Shown in pieces: positions 9,253 through 15,551 of a stretch of 17,916 nt of DNA (positions are counted from its first letter, which is position 1; each line of letters starts with the position of its first letter). A program made the translations under genes and the position numbers. Source of the DNA: Betaproteobacteria bacterium (GTDB lineage: Bacteria; Pseudomonadota; Gammaproteobacteria; Burkholderiales; SG8-39); NCBI GenBank assembly GCA_009693345.1, contig SHXL01000036.1, forward strand, positions 1-17,916, given 5' to 3'. The notes below the pieces were generated by a model. That model was given only the letters and a program-made list of their open reading frames with translations, made no database searches and was not told the DNA's origin.

Positions 9253-9972
9253 ATGACCGCGCTGCCGCGACAGATCCGCGCACTGCTGTTCGATGTCTTC
9301 GGCACGGTCGTGGACTGGCGCAGCTCCCTATTGCGCGAATGCCGCACCCTCGGCCGCAGGAAAAAACTCGCCGTCGACTGGGCCGCGTTCGCCGATGCCT
9401 GGCGCGGCGGCTACAGCCCGGCAATGGCGCGCGTTCGCTCCGGCGAACTGCCGTGGATGAACATCGACCAGCTCCATCGCATGATCCTCGACGGGCTGTT
9501 GCCGCGTTTCGGCATCGACAGCCTCACCGAAGACGAGATCGACCATCTGAACCGCATCTGGCACCGGCTCGATCCGTGGCCCGACGCGCGCCGCGGCCTG
9601 GCGCTGCTCAAGCGCCGCCACGTCATCGCCACGCTGTCGAACGGCAATGTCGCGCTGCTCGTCAACATGGCGAAGCACGGCCGCCTGCCCTGGGACGCCG
9701 TGCTTTCCGCGGAGCTGTTTCACCACTACAAGCCCGATCCGGAGGCCTACCTCGGTGCCGCGGCAATGCTCGGCTTCGAGCCTTCCGAGGTGATGATGGT
9801 TGCGGCGCACAAGGACGACCTGCGCGCGGCTCAGGCCTGCGGCCTTGCCACGGCGTTCGTGCGCCGTCCGCGCGAGAAAGGCCCCGGCGTCAAGCTCGAC
9901 GTCGCGCCGGAGCCATCGTTCGATTACAACGCCAGGAATTTCGTGGACCTGGCGCGGCGGATCCCTCGGTGA
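9253..9972 (+). CDS. HAD-superfamily hydrolase, haloacid dehalogenase type II-like
   Basis: The 239 aa product has the L-2-haloacid dehalogenase layout: nucleophile motif LLFDVFGTVVDWR (11-23) with Asp14, a helical cap domain, ATLSNGN (126-132) with Ser129, and HYKPDPEAY (158-166) with Lys160. The fourth motif, however, reads VAAHKDDL (183-190), where true L-2-haloacid dehalogenases have a Ser-x-Asn...Asp arrangement. Dehalogenation is therefore uncertain, and a phosphatase or other HAD hydrolase of small metabolites is as likely. Its stop overlaps a GTG of the next frame as GTGA, and it leads a tightly packed set with two receivers and a Rid-family gene. Confidence 0.88.
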   Translation: MTALPRQIRALLFDVFGTVVDWRSSLLRECRTLGRRKKLAVDWAAFADAWRGGYSPAMARVRSGELPWMNIDQLHRMILDGLLPRFGIDSLTEDEIDHLNRIWHRLDPWPDARRGLALLKRRHVIATLSNGNVALLVNMAKHGRLPWDAVLSAELFHHYKPDPEAYLGAAAMLGFEPSEVMMVAAHKDDLRAAQACGLATAFVRRPREKGPGVKLDVAPEPSFDYNARNFVDLARRIPR

Positions 9973-9998
9973 CCGCGCATAAAGGCCAGAACAAGGCG

Positions 9999-10406
9999 AT
10001 GCGTCATCGCGTGCTGATCGTCGATGACGAGGAATCGATGCGCCTGTTCCTCGCCAGGGTCCTGGTGTCCGAATTGCATGCGGAGGTGACCCTGGCAGGA
10101 ACCTGCGAGCAGGCGCTGCACCTGGTGGGCAACTACGCCTACGACGCGATCCTGCTCGACCTGCTGATGCCCGGGATCGGCGGCTACGAGGTATTGAGGG
10201 AGCTGCGCCGCGCCTCGCCCAACGTTGCGACGCCGGTGATCATCGTTTCGGTGCTTTCGGACAAAGTGGCGCAGAATCGCTGCATGAAGGCCGGCGCCAA
10301 TGTCTACGTGGTAAAACCGGTGGAACGCAACACGCTGGTGGCGACGGTAAAGGCGCAGATCGCCGGCCGGGGCAAGCCGAAAGCCAAGAGGCATGAGCAT
10401 CGCTGA
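9999..10406 (+). CDS. Stand-alone response regulator receiver protein (first of tandem pair)
   Basis: This is a CheY-like receiver with no output domain, 135 aa. Acidic pocket D9-D10-E11, phosphoacceptor Asp54 in ILLDLLMPG, Ser84 in VIIVSV, Tyr103 and Lys106 in VVKP are all present, so it should accept phosphate. The basic tail KPKAKRHEHR adds no domain. I use the ATG at 9999 because MRHRVLIVDDE is a typical receiver N-terminus; an in-frame GTG at 9969 overlaps the HAD stop and would add ten residues. Its 3' end overlaps the second receiver by 14 bases. No histidine kinase is encoded in the window, so the phosphate source is unknown. It is a close paralogue of the next gene, sharing LAGTCE, LLDLLMPG and TPVIIVSV. 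Confidence 0.9.
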   Translation: MRHRVLIVDDEESMRLFLARVLVSELHAEVTLAGTCEQALHLVGNYAYDAILLDLLMPGIGGYEVLRELRRASPNVATPVIIVSVLSDKVAQNRCMKAGANVYVVKPVERNTLVATVKAQIAGRGKPKAKRHEHR

Positions 10407-10806
10407 TACGAGGAAGCGCATCCTGATCGTCGACAACGAGGAGTCGATGCGGCCGCTCCTCGGGCGGACCGTCGAAGCCCTGCCGAACGTCGAGATCACC
10501 CTCGCCGGCACCTGCGAAGAGGCGCTGCACCTGGCCGGCAGCCGTGGCTACGACGTCATCCTGCTGGATCTCCTGATGCCCGGCGTCGGCGGCATCGAAG
10601 TATTGAAGACGATCCGCAACGCCTCGCCCAACAAGCAGACACCGGTGATCATCGTTTCGGTCATGGCGGACGAGGACACCAAGATCGTCTGCCGGTCGCT
10701 CGGCATCAGCGACTACATCGTCAAGCCGATCGTGCGCGAATCCCTCGTCACCGTCGTCAAAGCGCGGATCGAGGAGCCAAGCAAGCCCGCGGCCGCGCCA
10801 GCATGA
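10393..10806 (+). CDS. Stand-alone response regulator receiver protein (second of tandem pair)
   Basis: The 137 aa product is a receiver paralogous to its upstream neighbour, and probably arose by tandem duplication. Phosphoacceptor Asp59 (ILLDLLMPG), Ser89 (VIIVSV), Tyr108 and Lys111 (IVKP) are conserved. The acidic pair is D14-N15 instead of Asp-Asp, so the residue equivalent to the Mg-ligating Asp13 of CheY is Asn. This could weaken metal binding or shift phosphorylation kinetics. There is no output domain, only a short Pro/Ala-rich tail (PSKPAAAPA). It starts inside the first receiver and its stop overlaps the Rid gene as ATGA, so the three are probably translated together. Confidence 0.9.
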   Translation: MSIADTRKRILIVDNEESMRPLLGRTVEALPNVEITLAGTCEEALHLAGSRGYDVILLDLLMPGVGGIEVLKTIRNASPNKQTPVIIVSVMADEDTKIVCRSLGISDYIVKPIVRESLVTVVKARIEEPSKPAAAPA

Positions 10807-11195
10807 CCATGCCGGAAATCAAGATCCAGAACGTCGAGGCACTGGGCAAGCCGCTCGGCCAGTACTCGCACATGACGCGCGTCAAGGGGGCGAGCGAAAC
10901 GCTCTACATCGCCGGCATGCTCGCGACCGGCGACGATTTTGACGCCCAGTGCGGCGGCGTGTTCAGGCAGATTGAAATCTCGCTCAAGTCCGCGGGCGCG
11001 GGCTGGGGCAACGTGGCGCAATTCACCACCTACCTGGTGCACTCGCAGGACATCCCGAAGTTCATGGCCTGGCGCCTGCGCGAATTCCCGCGGCTCTTCC
11101 CGGACGGCAAGTACCCGCCCAACACCCTCCTCATCATCGACCGGCTGGTCAGCGAGCAATACCTGATCGAAGTACAGACCATCGCCGCGCTTTAG
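10803..11195 (+). CDS. Rid-family (YjgF/YER057c/UK114) protein lacking the RidA catalytic Arg
   Basis: The 130 aa product has the Rid/YjgF fold signatures: LYIAGMLATGD (34-44), GVFRQIEISLKSAGAGWGNV (52-71), FTTYLVH (74-80) and the final strand LIEVQTIA (121-128). RidA proper hydrolyses reactive enamines and imines such as 2-aminoacrylate using an Arg in a P-x-R-S motif. Here the aligned motif is YPPNTLLI, with Asn107 in its place, and the Glu of the C-terminal EIEAIA is Gln125. It therefore belongs to a non-archetypal Rid subgroup whose reaction is not known. It closes the four-gene set, and a stem-loop surrounds its stop codon. Confidence 0.9.
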   Translation: MTMPEIKIQNVEALGKPLGQYSHMTRVKGASETLYIAGMLATGDDFDAQCGGVFRQIEISLKSAGAGWGNVAQFTTYLVHSQDIPKFMAWRLREFPRLFPDGKYPPNTLLIIDRLVSEQYLIEVQTIAAL

Positions 11196-11205
11196 GCGCG
11201 GCGAT
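11181..11205. terminator. Stem-loop spanning the Rid gene stop codon
   Basis: ATCGCCGCGC (11181-11190) and GCGCGGCGAT (11196-11205) form a perfect 10-base stem with loop TTTAG. The Rid stop codon TAG (11193-11195) lies in the loop. It is between two convergent genes, since tctC ends at 11220 on the other strand. There is no U-tract on either side, so it is not a canonical intrinsic terminator. It may act as a bidirectional stop with Rho or stabilise mRNA 3' ends. Confidence 0.5.
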
Positions 11206-11219
11206 CCTGCGTTCGCGCT

Positions 11220-12182
11220 CTAGTCGGCCTTGGCACCGGAACGCCGTACAAGTTCCGTATAGATTTTCAATTCGGAAGCGACGAAAGAAGTAAATTGCTC
11301 CGCCGTCCGTATCGTCGGCGCCTCGGAGCCCATATTACGCAGCCGCTCTTTCATGTCGGGCGCATCCATCGCTTTCAGAATCTCGGCTGACAGGCGCTCC
11401 ACGATTGGCTGGGGCGTCTTTGCCGCCATCGAGACGCCCCACCAAGTGGACATGTCGAAGCCCTTGAGGCCTGCCTCGTCCAGCGTCGGCAGTTCCGGCA
11501 GGAAACTCGAGCGTGCCTTCGTGGTCGTCGCGAGCGCACGCACCTTGTCCGACTTGATGCTCGGCAGGGCGCTGGCGAGATTATCGAACATCAGGTGGAT
11601 GCGCCCCGCCATCATGTCGGCCAGCGCCGGCGCCGAGCCCTTGTAGGGGATGTGCACCATGAAAGTGCCGGTCATCATCTTGAACATCTCGCCCGCCAGA
11701 TGTCCGGTGGAACCGGTCGAGCCGGAGCCGAAATCCAGCTTGCCGGGCCGCTGCTTGGCGAGCGTGATCAATTCCTTCACGTTTTTCGCCGGCAGTTCGT
11801 TAGTGACGATCAGCACGTTGGGCACCTGCACCAGCAGCGTGACGTGCCTGAGGTCCTTGATTGGATCGTAAGGCAAGCCTGGATACAGCGAAGGATTGAT
11901 CGCCAGCGTGGCGATGGCGCTCATGACGAGGCTGTAGCCGTCCGCAGGCCCCTTGGCGATCAGGTCGACGCCGATGTTGCCGCCGGCGCCGGGGCGATTT
12001 TCCACGACTACGGGCTGACCCAGCGAATCCTGCAGCTTCGCGGCCAGCTGGCGGGCCGAGATGTCGATAGGCCCACCCGCGGCATAGGGCGCGACCAGCC
12101 TGAGTGGTTTGGCAGGCCAGGACTGTGCTGCCGCGAGGTTGGCCGCGGTAGCGAGGAAAAAGAGGACGAGCAGGCGCTGCAA
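11220..12182 (-). CDS. tctC: TctC/Bug-family periplasmic substrate-binding protein
   Basis: This is the extracytoplasmic binding protein of a tripartite tricarboxylate transporter. The 320 aa product begins with a signal peptide (about 1-19, cut before QSWPAKPLRL). Bug-family signatures follow: VAPYAAGGPIDISAR, QPVVVENRPGAGGNIG, DFGSGSTGSTGHLAGE and HIPYKGSAPALADMMAG. I use the TTG at 12180-12182: it directly starts the signal peptide, GAGG is four bases upstream, and it lies five bases after the tctA stop. The frame remains open upstream, but only as a shadow of tctA. It is third in the operon B-A-C, while many systems have tctC first. The ligand cannot be told; Bug proteins bind carboxylates of many kinds. 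Confidence 0.93.
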   Translation of the reverse strand: MQRLLVLFFLATAANLAAAQSWPAKPLRLVAPYAAGGPIDISARQLAAKLQDSLGQPVVVENRPGAGGNIGVDLIAKGPADGYSLVMSAIATLAINPSLYPGLPYDPIKDLRHVTLLVQVPNVLIVTNELPAKNVKELITLAKQRPGKLDFGSGSTGSTGHLAGEMFKMMTGTFMVHIPYKGSAPALADMMAGRIHLMFDNLASALPSIKSDKVRALATTTKARSSFLPELPTLDEAGLKGFDMSTWWGVSMAAKTPQPIVERLSAEILKAMDAPDMKERLRNMGSEAPTIRTAEQFTSFVASELKIYTELVRRSGAKAD

Positions 12183-12187
12183 AGTCC

Positions 12188-13741
12188 TCAGGTCTCTTCC
12201 ACGAAGACTTCCTTGCGCTTCTTGCGCAGACCGGGGAGCGCGACGATCACCAGCAACAAGACCGAGGCGATGATGAAGCCCATGCTGATCGGCTTCGAGG
12301 GGCTGATGAACACCCACGGATCGCCGCGCGAGAGCAGCATCGCGCGCCGCAGGTTCTCCTCCATCAACGGCCCGAGGATGAAGCCGAGAATAAGCGGTGC
12401 CGGCTCGCAGCCGAGCTTGACGCAGACATAACCGAACAGGCCGAAGCAGGCCATCAGGAGGCAGTCGAAGGGCTGATTGGAAATGCTGAACACGCCGATC
12501 GCCATAAACAGCAGGATCGAGGGATAGAGGTAGCGGTAGGGCACCGTCAGCAGCTTGATCCACATGCCGATGAGCGGCAGGTTGAGGATCACCAGCATCA
12601 GATTGCCGAGCCACATCGAGGCGATCATGCCCCAGAACAATTGCGGCCTTTCGGTCATCACCTGCGGTCCGGGCGCGATGCCCTGGATCATCATGGCGCC
12701 GATCATCAGCGCCATTACCGCGTTGGAGGGAATGCCGAGGGTGAGGAGCGGAATGAAGGAGGTCTGCGCGCCGGCGTTGTTCGCCGACTCGGGTCCGGCG
12801 ACACCTTCGATCGCGCCCTTGCCGAATTCGTGGGAGTACTTGGAGACCTTCTTCTCCAGCGTGTAGGAGGCGAAGGAGGCAAGCAGCGCGCCGCCGCCGG
12901 GCAGGATTCCCAGCGCCGAGCCGAGCACGGTGCCGCGCAGGATCGGCGCCACCATGCGCTTGAAGTCCTCCTTGCTCGGCATCAGTTTGCCCACGCTCTT
13001 GGTAAAGACTTCGCGGTTCTCCTTTTGCTCAAGATTGGCGATGATCTCGCAGATACCGAACATGCCCATCGCCACGGTGACAAAGCCGATCCCGTCGGCG
13101 AGCTCCGAGATGCCGAACGCGAAACGCAACACGCCCGAATTGCCATCCGTCCCCACCAAGCCCAGCAGGAGGCCCAGCACCACCATCGCGATCGCCTTGA
13201 TGAGCGAGCCAGACGCCAGCACGGTCGCCGCGACCAGGCCCAGCACCATCAGCGAGGTGTACTCGGCGGGGCCGAATTTCAACGCCACCTCGGCCAGGGG
13301 CGGCGCGAACAACGCGATCACCAGCGTCGAGACGCAACCGGCGAAGAACGAGGCGATCGCCGCGGTGGCGAGCGCGGGACCGGCGCGGCCCTGGCGCGCC
13401 ATCTGATAGCCTTCCAGGCAGGTCACCACCGAGGACGACTCACCCGGAATATTGATCAGGATCGCGGTGGTCGAGCCGCCGTATTGCGCGCCGTAGTAGA
13501 TGCCGGCGAGCATGATCAGCGCCGCGATCGGCGAGAGGTTGAAGGTGACCGGCAGCAGCATGGCGATAGTCGCTACCGGCCCGATGCCGGGCAGTACACC
13601 GATCAGCGTGCCGAGCAGGCAACCGATCAGGCACATGATGATGTTGAAGGGCAGCGTCATCGTGATGCCGGAGAACGTGACCGCCTGCAGCTTGAAGACT
13701 TCGATGAAGCCGATCAAGAGATTGCCTAAGATGCCTTCCAT
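12188..13741 (-). CDS. tctA: TctA-family large membrane subunit of a tripartite tricarboxylate transporter
   Basis: The 517 aa polytopic protein has the TctA hallmarks: GTLIGVLPGIGPVATIAM (44-61), the YYGAQYGGSTTAILINIPG segment (82-100), a second LGILPGGGALLASF repeat, and GIPSNAVMALMIGAM. About ten to twelve membrane helices are visible. It forms the translocation channel driven by the ion gradient and works with TctB and TctC. The ATG at 13739-13741 gives MEGILGNLLIGF, and the frame upstream of it overlaps tctB. The start is 20 bases after the tctB stop. The tail KKRKEVFVEET is charged and cytoplasmic. Confidence 0.96.
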   Translation of the reverse strand: MEGILGNLLIGFIEVFKLQAVTFSGITMTLPFNIIMCLIGCLLGTLIGVLPGIGPVATIAMLLPVTFNLSPIAALIMLAGIYYGAQYGGSTTAILINIPGESSSVVTCLEGYQMARQGRAGPALATAAIASFFAGCVSTLVIALFAPPLAEVALKFGPAEYTSLMVLGLVAATVLASGSLIKAIAMVVLGLLLGLVGTDGNSGVLRFAFGISELADGIGFVTVAMGMFGICEIIANLEQKENREVFTKSVGKLMPSKEDFKRMVAPILRGTVLGSALGILPGGGALLASFASYTLEKKVSKYSHEFGKGAIEGVAGPESANNAGAQTSFIPLLTLGIPSNAVMALMIGAMMIQGIAPGPQVMTERPQLFWGMIASMWLGNLMLVILNLPLIGMWIKLLTVPYRYLYPSILLFMAIGVFSISNQPFDCLLMACFGLFGYVCVKLGCEPAPLILGFILGPLMEENLRRAMLLSRGDPWVFISPSKPISMGFIIASVLLLVIVALPGLRKKRKEVFVEET

Positions 13742-13761
13742 GGTGGCCCCGTTCTTTCCGG

Positions 13762-14277
13762 CTATCGGATCGGACAGACTTCGATGAAGGCCGGGCAGAT
13801 CGGGAAGGGCAGCGACAACGCCTTCACGAACACCAGCACCGAGACGATGACGAGCAACACCGCCATGATCGCGACCTCTTTCCACTTGAACTCATGCCCG
13901 CCGTAGGCGCTGATGAAAACCAGGGCCACCGAAGCGAGCATCAGGCCAAGCGGCTTGAGCAGGTAGGCGAAGGCGAGGCTGGACAAGCCGAGGAACAACA
14001 CCGGGCGGAGGTGGAACTTCGCAATCTCCGAGCCCTCCTCGACGATGGAATCGAACAGCACGAGGGCGCCGAGGAGGGTGAGCAGGCCGCCCAGCACGAC
14101 CGGGAAGTACGCCGGCCCCATGCGCACCGAACTGCCCATCTGGTAGCCGCCGATGAGCTTCGTGCCCACGATATTGTTGATGAATTCTGGCGTGCCAAGC
14201 GCAAAGACGATGAAGAACAGCCCTAAAGCTACGAACATCAGTCCGGCCCACCAGTCCTGCTGACTCTTGATTTTCAT
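13762..14277 (-). CDS. tctB: TctB-family small membrane subunit of a tripartite tricarboxylate transporter
   Basis: The 171 aa product has four predicted membrane helices (about 9-28, 58-79, 94-121 and 130-155) and the TctB pattern of GPAYFPVVLGGLLTLLGALV in the second helix. The small subunit is needed for transport but its exact role is poorly known. The ATG at 14275-14277 gives MKIKSQQDWWAGL, a typical N-terminus, and is preceded by AGGAGGAG, the strongest ribosome site in the window. It is the first gene of the tctB-tctA-tctC operon. The gap to the divergent lipoprotein gene is 31 bases. Confidence 0.94.
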   Translation of the reverse strand: MKIKSQQDWWAGLMFVALGLFFIVFALGTPEFINNIVGTKLIGGYQMGSSVRMGPAYFPVVLGGLLTLLGALVLFDSIVEEGSEIAKFHLRPVLFLGLSSLAFAYLLKPLGLMLASVALVFISAYGGHEFKWKEVAIMAVLLVIVSVLVFVKALSLPFPICPAFIEVCPIR

Positions 14278-14300
14278 GCGTCTCCTCCTGATCGCAGGCG

Positions 14301-14309
14301 AGTGTAGCA
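14301..14309 (-). promoter_or_regulatory. Extended -10 promoter candidate for tctBAC
   Basis: The minus strand reads TGCTACACT, an extended -10 (TGn followed by TACACT, four of six matches). Transcription would start near 14294, about 17 bases before the tctB ATG, and the leader would hold the AGGAGGAG ribosome site. A -35 is not clear, as is normal for extended -10 promoters. On the other strand the same bases contain TAGCAT (14305-14310), a possible -10 for the divergent esterase gene. Confidence 0.4.
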
Positions 14310-14920
14310 TGGGCTCCGTGAGGCTGTGTCCGGGTATTGTCGCGTTGTTTCTGCTGCTCGCAGGTTGCGGCCAGCAGGCAAAGCTGCAACCGCTTCCCGC
14401 TGACGCAGTGGTGCTCGCCTTCGGCGACAGCCTGACCTACGGTACCGGCGCGAACGAAGAAGAAAGTTACCCGGCGCAGCTCGCGCGCCTGACCGGCTGG
14501 CGGGTGGTGCGCGAAGGGGTACCGGGCGAAGTGAGCGATGCGGGCCTCGCGCGGCTGCCCGCGGCGCTGGACGAACACCGGCCGCGGCTGCTGATCCTGT
14601 GCCACGGCGGCAACGACTTTCTGCGCCGGCTGCCCAAGGGGAAGGCAGCAGAAAACGTGCGCGCGATGATTCGCCTCGCCAAGAGCCGCGGGGTGGACGT
14701 GCTGCTGATCGGCACGCCCGAGATGGGCTTCACCCTGACGCCGCCCGAGTTCTACGCCGGGATCGCGAACGAGTTCCGCATTCCCTACGAAGGGGACGCG
14801 TTGACGAAAATCCTCAGGAACGGCGAGCTGAAGTCCGACCAGGTCCACCCGAACGCGAAGGGCTACCGCTTGATGGCCGAGCGCGTCGCCGACCTGCTGC
14901 GGAAGTCGGGCGCGATCTAG
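14309..14920 (+). CDS. SGNH/GDSL-family lipoprotein esterase (TesA/arylesterase-like)
   Basis: The product (203 aa from the ATG) begins with a lipoprotein signal peptide: hydrophobic 9-17, lipobox LAGC with Cys20. The residues after Cys are Gly-Gln, so outer membrane sorting is likely. The SGNH hydrolase blocks are present: FGDSLTYG with nucleophile Ser41, GVPGE (70-74), HGGNDF (99-104), and the DQVHPN motif with Asp177 and His180. The family includes TesA thioesterase/lysophospholipase and arylesterases, so an ester or thioester substrate is expected, but which one is unknown. The start could be the ATG at 14309 or the GTG at 14318, which keeps the whole signal peptide and sits seven bases after a -10-like TAGCAT. 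A convergent gene overlaps its last 107 bases. Confidence 0.92.
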   Translation: MGSVRLCPGIVALFLLLAGCGQQAKLQPLPADAVVLAFGDSLTYGTGANEEESYPAQLARLTGWRVVREGVPGEVSDAGLARLPAALDEHRPRLLILCHGGNDFLRRLPKGKAAENVRAMIRLAKSRGVDVLLIGTPEMGFTLTPPEFYAGIANEFRIPYEGDALTKILRNGELKSDQVHPNAKGYRLMAERVADLLRKSGAI

Positions 14921-15551
14921 GCACAAGAAGTCGCGAGCGGCGCAGCCGCGCGACGTCCTCGGGCCGGTCCACGTCCCAAAGAATGCGCAGTTCCCGCCAG
15001 CGCCAACCCAGCGCCTTGAGCCGGCGGCGGGTCTGCGCCAGCACCTGCGGGCCGCCCCACGCGATGCCGTCGAACAACCGCCGCGAAACCCGGCGCAACC
15101 CGATCAGGGCGTAGCCGCCGTCCTCGGCCGGCGCAAGCACTGCGTCGGCGCCCTCGCGCAGGGCCCGCGCGGCGGCGCGCAGATCGGCGGGTCTCATTGC
15201 CGGGCAGTCCGTGCCGATCAGCGCCGCGCACGAATGGCGGCGAAACGCGCGATACATTCGCTCCCCAAGATTGCCGCGCCCCTGAGAGCGAAGACGGACC
15301 TTGAATTGCTTTTGCATTTTTCTGAAGAAATCGCCGCCAACTCCAGGCGAGCAATACAAATCAACGCTTTGGAGCCCCGAAGCGCGCGCCGTCCTGAGGG
15401 TTTTCTCTACCAGGCGCGCGTGCAGGCGCGCAGCGCCCGCCTCGCCGAGCAGCGGCACGAGGCGGGTCTTCACGCGCCCGGGCTCGGGCGCCCGCGCGAA
15501 GACCATCAGCACCGGCTCAGGCTTTGCTGGCGTAGCGCCGCGCAAGTTCAT
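14814..15551 (-). CDS. TIGR04282-like (CofC/DUF2064) nucleotidyl/glycosyl transferase
   Basis: The product (245 aa) has the CofC-like transferase signatures FARAPEPGRVKTRL (18-31), IGTDCPAM (112-119), PAEDGGYALIGL (141-152) and WDVDRPEDVARL (192-203). Such proteins are annotated as rSAM/selenodomain-associated transferase 1, later as arsenosugar-biosynthesis glycosyltransferase; the true reaction is not certain. Family members usually end near residue 205. Here the frame continues for about 40 Arg/Ser/Pro-rich residues that are antisense to the esterase gene, which suggests a lost stop or a frameshift. A TAG in another frame lies at 14917-14919. The start may be the ATG at 15551, 35 bases inside the upstream gene, or a GTG/ATG at 15512/15506. 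The stretch around 15300-15365 is less GC-rich than its surroundings. Confidence 0.85.
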   Translation of the reverse strand: MNLRGATPAKPEPVLMVFARAPEPGRVKTRLVPLLGEAGAARLHARLVEKTLRTARASGLQSVDLYCSPGVGGDFFRKMQKQFKVRLRSQGRGNLGERMYRAFRRHSCAALIGTDCPAMRPADLRAAARALREGADAVLAPAEDGGYALIGLRRVSRRLFDGIAWGGPQVLAQTRRRLKALGWRWRELRILWDVDRPEDVARLRRSRLLVPRSRPTSAAGRRRARPSSGSPSRSGGPGRTSARRS

